Position numbers and translations under genes: made by a program
The notes under the pieces: generated by a model
The model's input: the letters and a program-made list of their open reading frames with translations, nothing else
What the model was told of the DNA's origin: nothing
The model's database searches: none
Part shown: piece by piece, positions 44,641-59,600 of the stretch
Position numbering within the stretch: position 1 is the first letter of the stretch
Layout of the letters: the number at the start of each line of letters is the position of its first letter
NCBI GenBank assembly: GCA_002633005.1
Contig: NMRA01000005.1
Coordinates: forward strand, 1,727,048 to 1,791,047
Direction: 5' to 3'
Length of the DNA stretch: 64,000 bases
Source of the DNA: Phoronis australis
Taxonomy: Eukaryota > Phoronida > Phoronidae

Positions 44641-47600
44641 TCAGGGACTGGAGAAGAGGTGGAACTTGCCATCCAATGTGCCGGTGGCCAGCTGTTGTAA
44701 AATAACAAATGGAAAGTTAAATTTTAAACAAGAGCAAAAGCAAAGCATTGAAATGCGCTCGTGACCACACAGCAAATGGAATGCTTCTAAGGGTGTTTAC
44801 CAGTATCATACAAATAGCCAGCAGGTCAGTGGTGTACATTGAACTGGTTCGAAAATGGGAAAGTGTCATCATATCAATAATGAAAATTTATTTGTCAAGG
44901 AACTCCGAAGATACAGAAGCAAACATAAAAAATAAAATTATCACTAGATGACACAGTGGTAGTCACATCCAACCACATGAAATTGTCATCTGTTGACACA
45001 TTCATAGGAATACACGTGCCAAATTTCATGAAGATTTTGCAAGACGTTTACGTGAAACATACATGGATGCAAAAAACAGTACTACTGCTATGGGCACCAC
45101 AGCAGTCAAACCTATTCGAAAATCAATGTAAGCTTAATGCTCTTGGCAGTAGAAGCACACCTGCCAATTTTCTTAATGATACTTTGAGTTGCTTGACAGA
45201 TACATAGGCTGACAGGAAAAACATGCTCAAAAATAATAATAAATATGTCCAATAGATGGCGCACAGTACGTGTAATCCATCGGAAAGTAAAAGGGTGTTG
45301 TTGTCTCTTTAATAGAAACTTATTTGCAAAATTTCATGAAAATCTGTCAAGGAACTTTGAAGATACAGACAGAGGTAAAAGCAAAAAACAAGCTGTCAAT
45401 AGAGACAAAAAGATCTGAAAGTCATTGTCATGTCTTGCCACATTCATAAAAATAAATTTGACAAAGATCCTACCAGAAGTACAGGAAAATGTAAACACTA
45501 ATTTGTTACTAAGAGGCACAATCAGAGTTGAATCTGACTAAAAATGGTTATCATCATCCGTTCTTAGCTCCATAGGAACACATTTGTCAACTTTCATAAA
45601 GACCCTGCACGGGGTTTTGGAGACAAATGCCGTATGCCTGACCAGAGATGATGGCAATATGCAACGTTACCACATTTGCACATGGGGGCACATAAAATAT
45701 TAAAATTCTTGGCTACTTTAACATATAATAGGGTATCATAGAGTCAGTTCTGACAGTTTTTATAACCCAGACAAGTTGTGACAACAGCACAAGCACATCA
45801 CCCTTTTGGAGCCGCATTTTGAATTGTCAGTCACTCCTAGTCACTTGACATTCATCATTATACATGACCGCCTTACACAATGACTCAAACACATTTACCA
45901 GTCAACGCTTTACCTGAGAAAAAATACCAGTCACTAAACTTAACTGTCTCACCTGTGGATAGAGGGGATGAAAGGCAACATCTGATACAACATCTGTATG
46001 TCCAGTCAACTTGTGAAATGAGCTGCCTGTCCTCGTATCAAATAGATATGCCTGTAAAAAGTAACAGTTAAACTTTCCAAATACAATAGACATTACGCAG
46101 CACTGAATTAAAGAACCTTGACATGTTCATGAATACAAGAAACAAGTCCCACCATTTGATCACTTGTTTTATTCCCTTTATTCACACAATGCCATTTCAA
46201 ATGAAAACTTTTTTGCATTTTCAATATGCTCTCTGTCTACATTATATAATCTTGAAAAATTCTCCATACACACATATCATTTCAGCATTTTGCACACAAA
46301 TACCCTAATGTAATGGAAAATGTACTAACCTTTTCTTTACATTTCAAAGTTTTCCATCTAGAAGAATACGCTAATAAAATATTGACATCTGCACATCATT
46401 TTTGAAAAGTTGCATTTTCGCCTGTTCACATGAGCACAGTGAACATGATGTTCACATGAGCACAATGAACATGGTGTTCACATGAGCACAGTGAACATGG
46501 TGTTCACATGAGCACAGTGAACATGGTGTTCACATGAGCACAGTGAACATGGTGTTTTCAAAAGATTCTGCTAAGGATAGCATTAACAAAAGTTTGAACT
46601 GTTAGTTGCCAAATTCAGTGGATACGTGTGGATGGAAGTCAAATCTGTAAGGAAAAGGTTACCTATTCAAATCAAAACAGGACCTAATTGACAACTCATA
46701 ACCATTGTCTGACAAAACCTTCAGCAGGTAATATTGAGCTGCTAATGCTTGTGGTTACATTGTGATGTACAAAGCACAACAGTCAACCACACTTAGTTAT
46801 TTTGCAATCATGCTTGCGTCTGTGATGCCAAAAAGCTTACACAAAGGTGAAAGTGGATTATTTCTCATTTTCTCACCTTTGAGAACCACGGTTTTGAGAT
46901 GCATTGTCATATACTGAGGTTTAAGGACAATGACAATTAAGTTCAGTATATGGCAAAACATAACAAATGATATTCGTAGGTATTGATTTTATCTTGCAAC
47001 CAGCTACACTTATAACATTAGTTAAATGATCATTAAGAAATTAATTGAGTTTGACTGCACTCATTCTACATTCACATGGCCAGCAGGTCAGATTTAATAC
47101 CAAAGCAAGGGCTTTTTCAAGTTAACCAGATCTTACACATTTATCCTCAGATCCACAAGCTATGTATCTGGTGCACGGACTGAATGCAATTCCACATGAA
47201 TGGGTTCTGTTCTGATGACCCTCATACCTGTGTACACACCTAGAATATGTAAACACTTTGATAAAATATACTCCAGCAACAATCAAATAAGAAAGGCATT
47301 TCAGGGGGCAGCCAAGTACTATATAGATAAGCAAAATGTGGAAGCATCTGTCAAAACATTGCAAAATAGTATTTTCATGAAATTGTGTATCCAACTTTCA
47401 AGTTAGCACAATTTCTTATATGAGTTATAGCTTCAATGAACTCCAAAATAAGCAAATTTTGTAGACTTCTTTGTTAACATAACAAAATTTCACATCGCTC
47501 AATTTCCTAAGGTTCCTGAATTGCTTAGGACACAGCATATACCTTCAACATGTACTTTATTTTTAGATTGCTCAGCCATGAGCTGTTATCAAAAACAGGC

Positions 47601-50600
47601 AACTTTCTTGCCAGTCCATTTTTAGCATGTTCTCCAGGCCGACTGCTGAAGAACTATCTACCCAGCTACTGTACGGTTTGTTTTCAAACATTGTTTACTC
47701 CATGGTAAGGGTTTACTGAAAATTTGAATCCTGAATCTACCATCAACACATGACCCCAGGGATTGCTCTGGTATGTTGATTCCAACAAGAGGTTCTCTGG
47801 CATGTTGATTCTAATAGGAGGTTCTCTGGCAAAACGAAATATAAACCTGCATGTTTGGCCTAATGGAGAGTTACTGCATTAAAAACTAACTAAACACAGC
47901 AAAATTACTGTTTATACTCATTAAATGACATTACCCTCCCCTCAAGCATATTCAGTGAAACAGCAAGCAGGTCAGAAAGAGCAGAAAATATGCTGCTCTG
48001 ACAAACTAGACAGTATGATGGCTAGAAACTAATAAATAAATTTAATTTAATCCAACAACTTTCCTCTCTTGCATACCTGTTGGTACGAAGATCCCACAAT
48101 TTTACACAGTCAGAGGCTGCAGCTGTCAAGAACAGGTCGTAGGCTGAATCTGGGTGGCTGACATAGGCCGAGCCCTGCAAAATGACCATTGGGCAGATGT
48201 AACTCTCACTGTGGGTGGAGACGACTTAAATATCATTTGAGCTACAACACTTCAAGAATTAATCACAATAATTAAAAAAGAAAAATCCCCTCAGTATACA
48301 ACAACAATAATAACACAATGAAAATAAAAATTTTGATTAGAAAAATTAAAAATGACAATTTTGGTGAATTGTTTTGCGTGAAATAAACAAGAAAATACAG
48401 AGCACAGTGTCTTATGGAGAAAATGGCAGCTTAAAGTTACCAAGGATTGAATTACCGCAGTAGACACATAAAACTATAGATTTTTAAATAGAACAGAATC
48501 CCATTATGAGCCTTGCGCAGATGTCCATAATCACATGATTGTTTTTTCATAGAAAATTTTTTATGAAAATCTCAAAATTTTCCGCAAACACAATATTTTT
48601 CACATGAAACTTGTAAATTTTGTCATAGTATTAGCTGCAAAAGGTTGCCTGGGATATTCTTTTAAGGTCTTATTACCAGAGAGCTCCAATCAAAAATAAA
48701 AACATCATCAGCCTTTTAAAAAATATGGAAGTCTTGATTTCTGACAGCCGAGCTCTTGAGCTAAAAGGCCTTAAAAGAATCAACCCTACATTGCTTTTGA
48801 AGGTAATAGAATAAAAAAAGAAATTGCAAGTTTTGAACAAAAAATTGTGTAAAATTTTCCGTGAGAAATCTTTTTTTGAAAAAGGCAATCAATACATGTG
48901 ATTGTGAATATCCGAGCATTACTTTTGTGTACATAAGGTTCATCAAAGATTTTCCAGATAATTAATAGTTTTATGGGTCTACTATTAAGACTTATTATAA
49001 TTACCGGTATTTAGAAATTCAATCAACGGTTAGAGCAAAAGTATGTCATTACAATAAGGACTGACATTATCAAGACAGTAACATGAGAAAGGTAACTTAC
49101 TTCATTTTGGCAGATGGCATGGACTGGTCTAGCATGCACGTCATCTAAAACGCGGATACTCTGACCAACGTTGAGATCAAATACTTCTAAAGACTTGTTT
49201 GTTCCAGCACACATAACAATGTCTTAAGAAATAGTCAAGGAAGCAAAGTAATTAAAACAATAAAACTTCCTTTGTCCAGCATACAAGTTAACCAAAATAT
49301 ATAAAATACTCAATTTTCTAAAAGCAGTTTCAAGGAAGAATCTACCATTATTGAAAAAAGCTGTCAGCTATTTTTCTTGGGTAATACAGTAACTGTAAGT
49401 CTTCCATAGTTATTCTTTTTCTCCTACATTTTAGTTAAAAATATGTTTGTCTCTTAATAAAAACAAAAAAAAAAAACAAACACAAGATGAAGATGGATAC
49501 AGGAGTAAAACCCATTTATTGCAGACAGAGAAGTGATCTGTTGAGCTTTTGTCATCTGAAATGAGTTGACCAGCTTGTAGCGACTCTTTGTCAAGTACCT
49601 GTGTGTAAATATCAAGAACATAATAGCATGTTTAGTCATTATGAAAATGTGTAACACATATCATAAAATGGATTGGTCAATAGAATGACACTGTAGACTG
49701 ATATCATAAGATTAAAGTGGAACACCATATGGCTTACGATGCTTATTGTTAATGCTGATTTTTGTGCTTGAACTGCTAGCTACTTATGACTGTGAATGAC
49801 ATTGACTGGAATACTTAGACAGTCCTAGGGATGACATGAGGAGTTTTGACAATTCAGTGTGTGTCATTGCTATTGGTTTTAGTTTAGCACAATTTTACAG
49901 GAAATTTTCCAACTGATGAGAAGATTTTTCATATCATTATTGAAAGTCAAATGCACATCTAGAAAATGTAATATTTATAGATTTCATCTCCATGACTGCT
50001 GCCATTTCTCAAATGCATTGTGGTATAATGGTTGTCAGCTCTTAAATATCTGGTGACATCACGAATAACTTGGTGACATGTGAACAATATTACAAAATAC
50101 AACACTTGTCACTTGAGCGCATCAGAATTGAAAGTTCAGGCCTACTGCAAACATGCCTCTAGGTGTGAGTTTGGCTAAGCAACCATCTTGCAAAAATAAA
50201 ACACTGAAAGTGAGCCTCAAAATGAATCCAGTTCATGTATTTAGCAAATGTTTTATGGTGAAAGATTCTCAAAGCACGTGCCATTCAATCGTACTGAAGT
50301 CAAATCTCACCACATAAAATTCAAATTTAAATTTGAATTAAGTTACATGTCCGCAAGTTATCGATGATGTCACTGGATATCGTGAATAACATCACCATTG
50401 GAAACCACAATTTGTGAACTGGATTTCATAAAATCAAAATTTGATTTTTTCAATTTTATGACAGAATAGTTAGATAAATACCTTTTAACGTCACTAGCCT
50501 TAGTCAAGTCGATGTGATACTTGTACAAATTAAACGTATTGCCTGAAGTAACCAGTACAAACTTGTCCATGTAATAGAACTGTGCATGCTTGATTTCTTT

Positions 50601-53600
50601 TGAGAACAAAGGATTGGACTGAAACAAAGAAAATGGGACAGGCGTGAATGGGTAGAGGGCATGACAACGTATAATTATGTACTACTGGTAATTCATGTGA
50701 TCATGTACTTAATATAATAATAACATGAGCTGAAATATTATAAATGATAATTCATGGTTAAACTCCATAAGTTTTTTTATAATAATCTGACTTTTGGTTT
50801 CCAAATCAGTGATAGCTAACAACTTTATTTCCACAACATGAAGTATTATGTTTTCAAAAATAAAATACTCTAAAATGTTGTTTTTAATGGATTAAACTTC
50901 TTTTTAAATAGCATGCGATTTTAGTTGCAAATTTTACGTTTGTTACATTCAAGACCTCGCTGGGAGCCACAGCATGTAACAACTAGCCAGGCGTCCCCAT
51001 ACACAAAAAACAGAACAAGGAAACTGTACAGCAAGTTAATACTTATTGTCAACCCAATAACCCACACGTTCTTCCAGTCCTTGATGATAGCAGAAATGTA
51101 TTAGGTGCAAAGAATTATTATCACATCTTTAAGCCTGGGGACTAGTCACTTTAATTTCTAAAAATCCCGTTCTTGACAAACATCACCATAACTAATGCAG
51201 ACTGGCAAGAAACTTCTGTTTCTCTGTTTTAGCAAAATTTTGTCTGGAATTCACTGTCAAGACAAACATGGCTTTTTACGGTACCTGGAAGACTTTTGAG
51301 CTTTCATGCTGAAAGTCTCAGCAGGTAATCCTAGAATAGCAAGCCGAGGTAAAAAACTAAGGTATTCCAGTACCTTGATACTGTTCATTGATTCATTTGG
51401 ATGTTCGACAAGATATTTAAAACATCTCAACTAAGTTAACTTGACAGTTCTAAATCCTGTAATCATCTCAACACACCTTGTCAACCTTTGTAGACTGCCC
51501 GTCTTTATCAACCGCAAAGTTATGGTTAACCGTGTTGAAGTACATGACTGGCTCCCCTCCCTGTGCACGGCTCCAGATGCACGCTGTCTTGTCATCAGAA
51601 CATGTCAGCAACCACCGTGAGTCACTACTCCAGTGAACTTTTCTAACGCTTCCATTGTGTCCTGTGAAACACATTTTGGCACACCCAACTTAACCAGGTT
51701 GTTGTATTGAAATGTAGCACACAAAAATAAAAAAAACCTTGTCCCGAACTACAACGGCATCACTTGAAGTCTGATTTGTTAGTATCCAGATTGACGCACT
51801 TTCACCAAGCACACAGTTTGCAACTTCACCATGTTGGTCAAATTCTTATATAAAGGCTTTGTTGTAAGTGCTAAGTCATCAATGATTGGCAATGGAAACA
51901 CAAAGAAAATATTTTAAAATGCCTCTAAATTTATCTTTCTAATCCTATGAGCAGATGGTGTTTGGTGTTTAAAATAAGAATATTTAAAAAGGATATTTTA
52001 TGGTATGTCCTCTTACATAAACGCCATTGACTACCAGAGCAAATGTTTCCCGATGAAATAATATAAAGCATGACACAATATGCCTATCATGTCAATTTCC
52101 TACCTGCACAAGAAAAACCCTTTCCATTCAATGGCATCTTAAAGACATGTCCAGATTTGTTAGCCAGACCACAGGCTAGCAACTGACCATCACCTGTAAT
52201 CACAATAAGCGTGTTGCCAGACTCTTGACAATAATTTTAGGTGAAAAACAAATCAGGTATCGCTGAATATAGAAACTGTACCCTCTTCTTATTATTACTC
52301 ATTATGTTAATCGTTGCATTAAAGGTGCTATCAACCGGGCTTTTCACAAAGTAAATACAACTTATGATTTAGATGACACTAACCACTATAAAACTGGTCT
52401 TGAGTTATTTAGTTCCTTATTGACAAGTTTCTCAATACTTAGCAAGATCACGCTCCACGCATAAAATGACCTGCTGCAAGAAGCAAGCTCAGAAATCATT
52501 TCCTAGCTAAGAGACCAATATCACAATGCTTACTGGCCTTATTAATTGAAGCCTAGTTCATAGCACCTTTAATTAACCTTCTATTGGGGCTGGTGAAACC
52601 ATGGACTAAACTTTTTATTGTGGTAGCACAGTGTTACCAAAGACCACAATTAAATGACTTTGCAGAATTCACAAGATACTGTTTCTCACCCGATCCTACA
52701 TTTTCTAGTTTTGAGAACAAACATGAAAATTTGATGTGTTTACAGTGGCCTCATAATCAATTCCAGGATCCATGAAAATAAGACCGATTAACACAGATGC
52801 ATTCCAGAGAGTGCCCCTGAAGCACATTAGCTAGGTTGTAATCTTAACAACATTTTTTCAAATAAGGCCACCATTACGCAGAATTCTATTTTAATTTGCT
52901 GATAACTTCCTTACTAAACACAACAGGTCAATTGTTTTGGTGTTCTCATCCATAATTCCAAAGTCAGTGAATTTAGTTTACAGGTATAGATACATCATGA
53001 ACTTGAACAATTTATGTCAATTAAGGCCGCCTCAATGGCAACTATGTGTCGTTACTCAACTATTAATACACATACCAGAAAAGCTTATGTTGTTGACAGG
53101 AGTTGGTCGTTCAAATGGATCTAACTTAGCCAGTAGTTGTGTAGGAGCAGGCTTGTTCATCGGATATTCCTTCCCACCCAGCAGTCCACTGCCACTGTTG
53201 AAGATAGAGAGGTAAATGAATTTTACAATCTCATGTCTTCAGACTTTCAGTGCAATACTCTTTATGCCACTACATTTTTCAGTAATCAATAGCATACAGT
53301 ACAGTTTTCAAAGCAGTTAACAGGAAGTCTTCTTGTCAAAACTTGCAGAAGTTTTACAGCAGAAATTGTTGGTTAATTTTCCAGTGATTTGCAGCAAATC
53401 TCTCCTGATTTTGTTCAGATAATTTGAATCGAACACGATAACTTTTTGGAAAATTAAGAACAGCAAGTCAAATAGTTTTGAAAGCTAAAAGTAAGAAATA
53501 ATTTCTTAAGAGAAAAACTCTTACTGGCCTGAAAGTTCACATCAAAATGCATTTTGGAAGCAGACATAGGTTATTTAGGAATGAAAACTCCTGTTGTCTA

Positions 53601-56600
53601 AACTGATGAGAAAAGCCTTGGATAACATTTCATACCTAGATTTTGACTTAGCTGTTCCCCTGGGTGACGACGAATTCTGCGTTTTGGGCTGGAACATAGT
53701 AGTTCTGAAAAACAAAAGCATGAGTTGAAGAGAATTCACTTAATATGCAAAACTTACTGAATTAACAGGTGGCTAAGCCATTCGGTAATTAGAATTTTTG
53801 TCACCCTAACAGTAATTACCAGAAACCTTTTCTGTAAACAAAATTAGCCGTCACAACAACAAAACTTTTTTTTCCGATTACTTTTGTCTTGCACCATATA
53901 CCATTATGATAATACCTTCTTGATGTGCGGTTTTTCATAGCAACAGAAAACATGGTTGCGAAAACAAATTTTGAGAAATGAAGTGACGAAAAGCAACACA
54001 ATCACGAGACTTACCTTGGGGAATCTGTATATCCTGATGATTTGACTTTTGACTTAAAAGTTAATGGTTGGTCTTGAACACCGCTTCCCTTTTTATTTCT
54101 TGCACTAGTCTTCTGTTTGTCATCTGTTTTTGCTTTTGGCACTAATTCGGCCTTCAATGGCGAGTTGGCACACAGAGGCTCCCTGTAAACACCAGCTAAC
54201 TGAACAATATTGGACAGTGAACAATATTAAGCAACACTGAATAATCATATATCAGGATCTTCATTAGTCTCACAGTAACCTCTTAACTGCATTCAATGAA
54301 AAAACAAAGGCTGACTTTTATTTCAAGATAAAAATGTTAAAAGAACATGCTTCAACTACAACACATTGCGCATTGCAATCAATTGAAATAGCAATACAGC
54401 CAAAATTTTATCTCCTGAGGCTGATCAAGGATTGAAAATTTACTTGACTGTTAAGACTAATAAAATAAAGTGTAACAGACAGTGAGTGAAAAAAGGAAAA
54501 TGTTTTGTCTTCTTTTGAAATGCCACTAGATAATGCCAAAAATGCTAAACAAAGTTTGCGACATAATCAAAACCATTGAATACTTTTGGGTGTTCTTAAG
54601 AAAAGCCTAACACACATTACAAGCACATTTTTTAAACTGTCATAAAGTTTGAACACTTAAGTTCAGCCAATGACGGTGGTTTGAATTAACTTCAGATCAA
54701 GAGTGCATTCCATCGACCAAGTGTCTTGTGAGAAAAGCGAGATCACAGAAGGCCACAAAAACCACGCAGGTGTAAGGAGACTGTTCTGCATGTACGCCTG
54801 TGAGCTTCCTAGTGTAACCCATGCAAGGTGTCCACTATAGAGATTGGTATGGCAGGTGAGGTTGGAATGGTGAATTGTGGGATTTAAATCACAAATTATG
54901 GGATAGAATTCCCTTTTTCTATTTCATAAGCAGAGATTTTTTAACCCAAGTGCAAGCTTATAGCTCAAGTCTATGGAATGTAGCCCAGGGGCCGCTATTC
55001 CAAGTACTCCACTTAAGTTCATTTTGACATTAAGATTTGTCTCAACCTCCAAACTTTGAAACTTCCACTTCTGGTAAATTAGTCAAACTAAAGACAAAAC
55101 ATAAGTCAAAAACTCAAGTCAAAGTTAAGATTGGAACGGATTTGAGACAAGATTTGGCTTAGCTAAGTCAATTGTCTTGGAACTGGCCCCAGACCTCCAA
55201 ACGCAACGACAAAAGAGCATCAGATTGTCTGATCTGTTTTTAAAAACCCTTGTCAGGGAGATTACAGATATGACACTTTACAAAATCGTAAAAAAGAGTC
55301 AATAAGAACCGACCTTGAGAGAACTGATATCTCTCGCTTATCAGCTGCTCCTAGATCACTCTCTGTGTTGTTTGTTTCTGAATGAGTTGTTGAGGTAGCA
55401 TCTAGAATCCGTACAATGTTGGCAACATTTTGAAGTAAACTTCCTATCACACACCATGTCTGCAACAGATATTCAGTAAAAGTTTTATAGCATTTATGTG
55501 CAGTTTCTTTTCATTCAAAAGAAATATTTAAAAGCTGGTTCACCCAAACGTCAGTAACTAAAGGAAGATCACTAATTCTTATTTTCACAAAAACATATCC
55601 TAGAACTAAAAACTTGGAATTAAAAAAGTTAGCAGTGCCTACCAATGCATTTAAATGTTATACATTCATGTTAATACTTCTTAAAAATATGTAATAATTT
55701 GTCAATATTGTCACATTCATAATGACTTGAGAAGTCCATTCCAAGAAACTGACTTAAGTTCACGTTTGACTTAAGTCTAAGATTTGTCTCAACTTCCAAA
55801 CTTTGCAACCTCCCCATCAGGTAAGATAGTCAAAATGAAGACAAAACTTAAGTAAAAAATTGAGTCAAACTTAAGATCTCTCTCATGAAATAGACTTGAG
55901 ACATCTTAAAATTGAGTGAAATTTAAGATTTGTCTCAGCTAAGTAAGTTTTCTTGAAAGAGAACCTACAGCTCAATTAATCTTTTCCCTGTTTTTACTAT
56001 AAACTAGATTTAGAGGAATTCCTTATTACCGTGCACTTTTAAGTACATCACAAACAAAGTAACCTGTCGCCAGAAGAGTGCGCTGTTGGAGAAAAAAACC
56101 AAACAGTTCCTACCTCACCCGCATGCTGTGAACTTCGTGAGAATGCATAACATCCCGCTACAGAAATACATCGGCTAACTTCACCAAGTTCATCAACGGA
56201 AGGAATGGGATCTGTAAATTACATGAAAGATACATGCATCCAAAAGAACACAAAATTGTAGTGTCACTATGGACCACCCAGAGTTGGCAGGCGAGCAAAC
56301 CTTAAGTCTTTCTGCTCGATTACTCTTTATTGTTTTTAAATCCGACAACATTAAGATATGAGTAGCCTGAACAATTAAGATATTTGATTTCATTTTTCAC
56401 CCTTTTTGTGGATGGAAACAATACCAGTGATAATAACGTGTCTATCGTATACTTCCTGAAGCCCCTAAGTTCACTTCACAATCTAAATAGCGCCATGTCA
56501 GAAATACCTCATCTCAAACTCCAATATGTAAGAAAAATAACAGAAACTTGTACACGGCTGGTAAGATAATTCTTCAATTATCTAGCATACGATATGGCCA

Positions 56601-59600
56601 ACAATTAAAATTCTTCAAATTTCTCCACAAAAGTTAAGATTAATAACATTTTGGTCTTATTACCAGCACGGTTTGTGGAGTGTAGATAAAACAACTTTCG
56701 GTAAAATTTCCATAATTTTCAGCAAGGTAGTCAGTCATTTCGGCTAATATTTTTGTGTAAAATAACTGGAGAACTACTATAAGTCATCAAACTAAATGTT
56801 CAACATCTGCTTTCAATAACTGTACAAAAAATATCCCCCTCAACTGTCAAGGTCCAGCTGGATTTAAACCTCCCATAGCAGTGAACAGAGCGATCCAATT
56901 CATTCAGCACTGTACCACAAGGGGGCACTCACAATCAAAACCTACCACTCACTAATTATCTGTAGACAAGTAAGCAATGCCATTAAATAAATTTCACTGA
57001 TAAACACAAAACAGATATTAATTGAATTGCAAATAAATCATCAGGCCAGAACATCAGTGATGTGGAGCCTTTACCTTGAAAATCGTAGAGTGAACACAAC
57101 TCCAGAGTTTTAGAGTTAATCTGAAGTAACGAGCCAGTAGTTCCAATGATGATTGTCTGCTTTTTATCTAATAAGTCAGTCATCAATGAAGTGTCTCTAA
57201 CAAGGAATGGTAAAGATGGCTCTGTCTTGGATGCAGATTTGACTAGACTCGCAGTGTAATGCAGAGCTTCGACGGCGTAGCCAGCCTCACTTTCATCTTC
57301 TTCATTGTCAGACTGTGATTGGTCAGCAGCAGGTTGACGCCAAGAAGGACGGCTACTGATGGTCACATGACCTAGCATGCAGAAGTAAGCAAATAGTAAG
57401 AGAGGCAGATGAAGTTACTGGACAAAAGTTTGGCAGATGACGTAACTAAAGCTAAAATTAAACCAAATTTTTTATTCCGTACATTGAGACCAATCACTAC
57501 CTTTATCAGGGGTACAAAGAATCCCCAAAGCAGAGTATCCTTGAATTCCCTAACAAATGTGGAAAAATTTGATCGGAGTTCTCAGAAAAATCTGAACTGT
57601 GTTAGGAAACGCAAGGGCACACGGCATTGGATTTTTCTGTACCCAGATAAAAGATCACGGTTCATCTTGAGGTTTCAGGGGCGGATCTAGGATTTTGAGT
57701 AAGAGGGGGCCAAGGCAAAGTATTAGCCAGGATTTTGCTCGTCAGACAGTCGCACCCCCATACTGCCAAATGGAATCTGGGAGAATTTTAGGGAGGGCCA
57801 TAGCCCCCTTGGCCCCCTCTAAATCCACCACTGGGTTTTATATTTTATTACAAAAATTAGTTCAGTTTGAATTTTGACTACCTTTTTCGCCAAACTTGGG
57901 TCCAGCAAATTTAACAATAAAAAAACAGTAAATCAAAATTTCCAGTAATCAAATTATTGACATTCAAACAAAACATTTGTAAAATATCTTACCTCCGTCG
58001 ATAGTTTCAAAAACTTTTTGATGGTATCATCTATCATTTTTAAAGGGAAATAAACATCTATTTGATTTTAAAAACATAACTGTAACATGAGTTGTGTGCA
58101 GAATAAGACATTTGTCAAAACCTAGGACCAATATGATGTAAAGAAGCAATGTGAAAACTAAATGTTTTTCACACTGAAAAATGGTGAGACACTGCTGCAA
58201 AAAATGAAGAATATGAAACAACTATGAAAACACCGTAAGAATTTAACAATCTGAGACAAAATCACTGCTATAATTGGCACTGTCAAGTTTTCAAAAGATT
58301 GCTACATTGTTGCAAATACTCAAAATTTTACCAGAAATGTTGTTTTGTGACAGTGTACCATGCTAACAACAAAAATTATAGTTGTTGAAAGAAATCTAAC
58401 AAAATTAAATTCACTAGACTGTCATACTATTTCATACTATTAAGAATATTTACCTAAGAAATCTCATTAATTATGCACACAGATGGTGGAAAAGTGCATT
58501 CCTTCTTTTTTGAAAATCTCAATAAAGAAAAAATATTAAGAAAATTTTACTACATTAAGATGATAAGTACTTACCACAGGCACAAAACAATAGTTGGTAA
58601 AAATATGAACATTTATCAGAAGATAGCCAGCCTTCGAAAACATAGCAAGAAAATTTTGACAATTTTTCTTAGGATTGACATAAATATTGAAGTCATTATT
58701 AAATATAAAATTAAATTATTTCTCAGATTAAAATAAATGTGTTGGCAAAGTTGTAATCCAATTACCTTGATCATAGTTACTGTCCGTGTCCTTCACTTTT
58801 TTCTTCTGAACAAGTTTAGGAATGTCCACTAGATGGAGACACTTAAATCCACCACCATCACTGAGATCATAAATTCGTACCTACACCACAAGAGAAAGAA
58901 ATTAAAGCACATGTTTGTGACCCAAAGTTATTAGATATTACAAAGGAATCCTACGTTACATGCAACACCAAAGATTTAAAAAAGCATGAGCTACAGATTA
59001 CTTTTTAGTGGGACTAAATATTGCTGTATTCTTACTCTCCATTATTTGCGAGTGTAGGTCATGTTGCGTACTACCTTCACTTAGTTCTTTGTCCCCATCA
59101 AATTCTAAATTAACAGCACACAGACTGTCACAAGACAAAGTCAGAAAGGTATTTTTCTGCTTGTAAACTGATTACTTTCATAATTCACTAAACTTACAAT
59201 TCCATCTGCTGTACCCAAAGCAAACTGCTCAGCGTCAGGACTCATACACATGCTGAGAAACGGCGAGCTGGATACAATGGTAGATTGGTAGACAAGAGTT
59301 TTGTCTTTGAGATTCCATATCTAAAAGAAAAATTTGACGAAGCTGTTGTCATTAAATTTGGGATCTGCACAGACAATAAGTCAGAACAACACCACCAAAA
59401 CTGAATGTTGTGATTTTCAATTACATAATAATTATATAATAATTATATATAATTATAATATATTTCTATACAAGCTATTCACAGAAGCATCAAACATGCA
59501 GTGGATAGCATAATGATACAGCTGCTCATAAAGGGACAGTTTTCAGTCACGCTCAACGACATTAACAGCAAATTTCGCCAGAGTTTAAAGCGGCATAATT

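Noticed and set aside
46424-46553. CRISPR-like appearance of the regular 26-bp array
   Set aside because: There are no unique spacers between units and the DNA is clearly animal nuclear; it is a minisatellite.
57409-57690. 93-codon + strand frame
   Set aside because: It lies in a WDR27 intron and runs into the miniature element at 57676; no family resemblance.
57993-58030. Possible 38-nt extra WDR27 exon with plausible GT-AG borders
   Set aside because: Including it shifts the phase and brings an immediate stop in the next exon (GTC ATG TGA). Direct joining of the exons at 58766 and 57371 keeps frame. It could at most be a rare poison exon.
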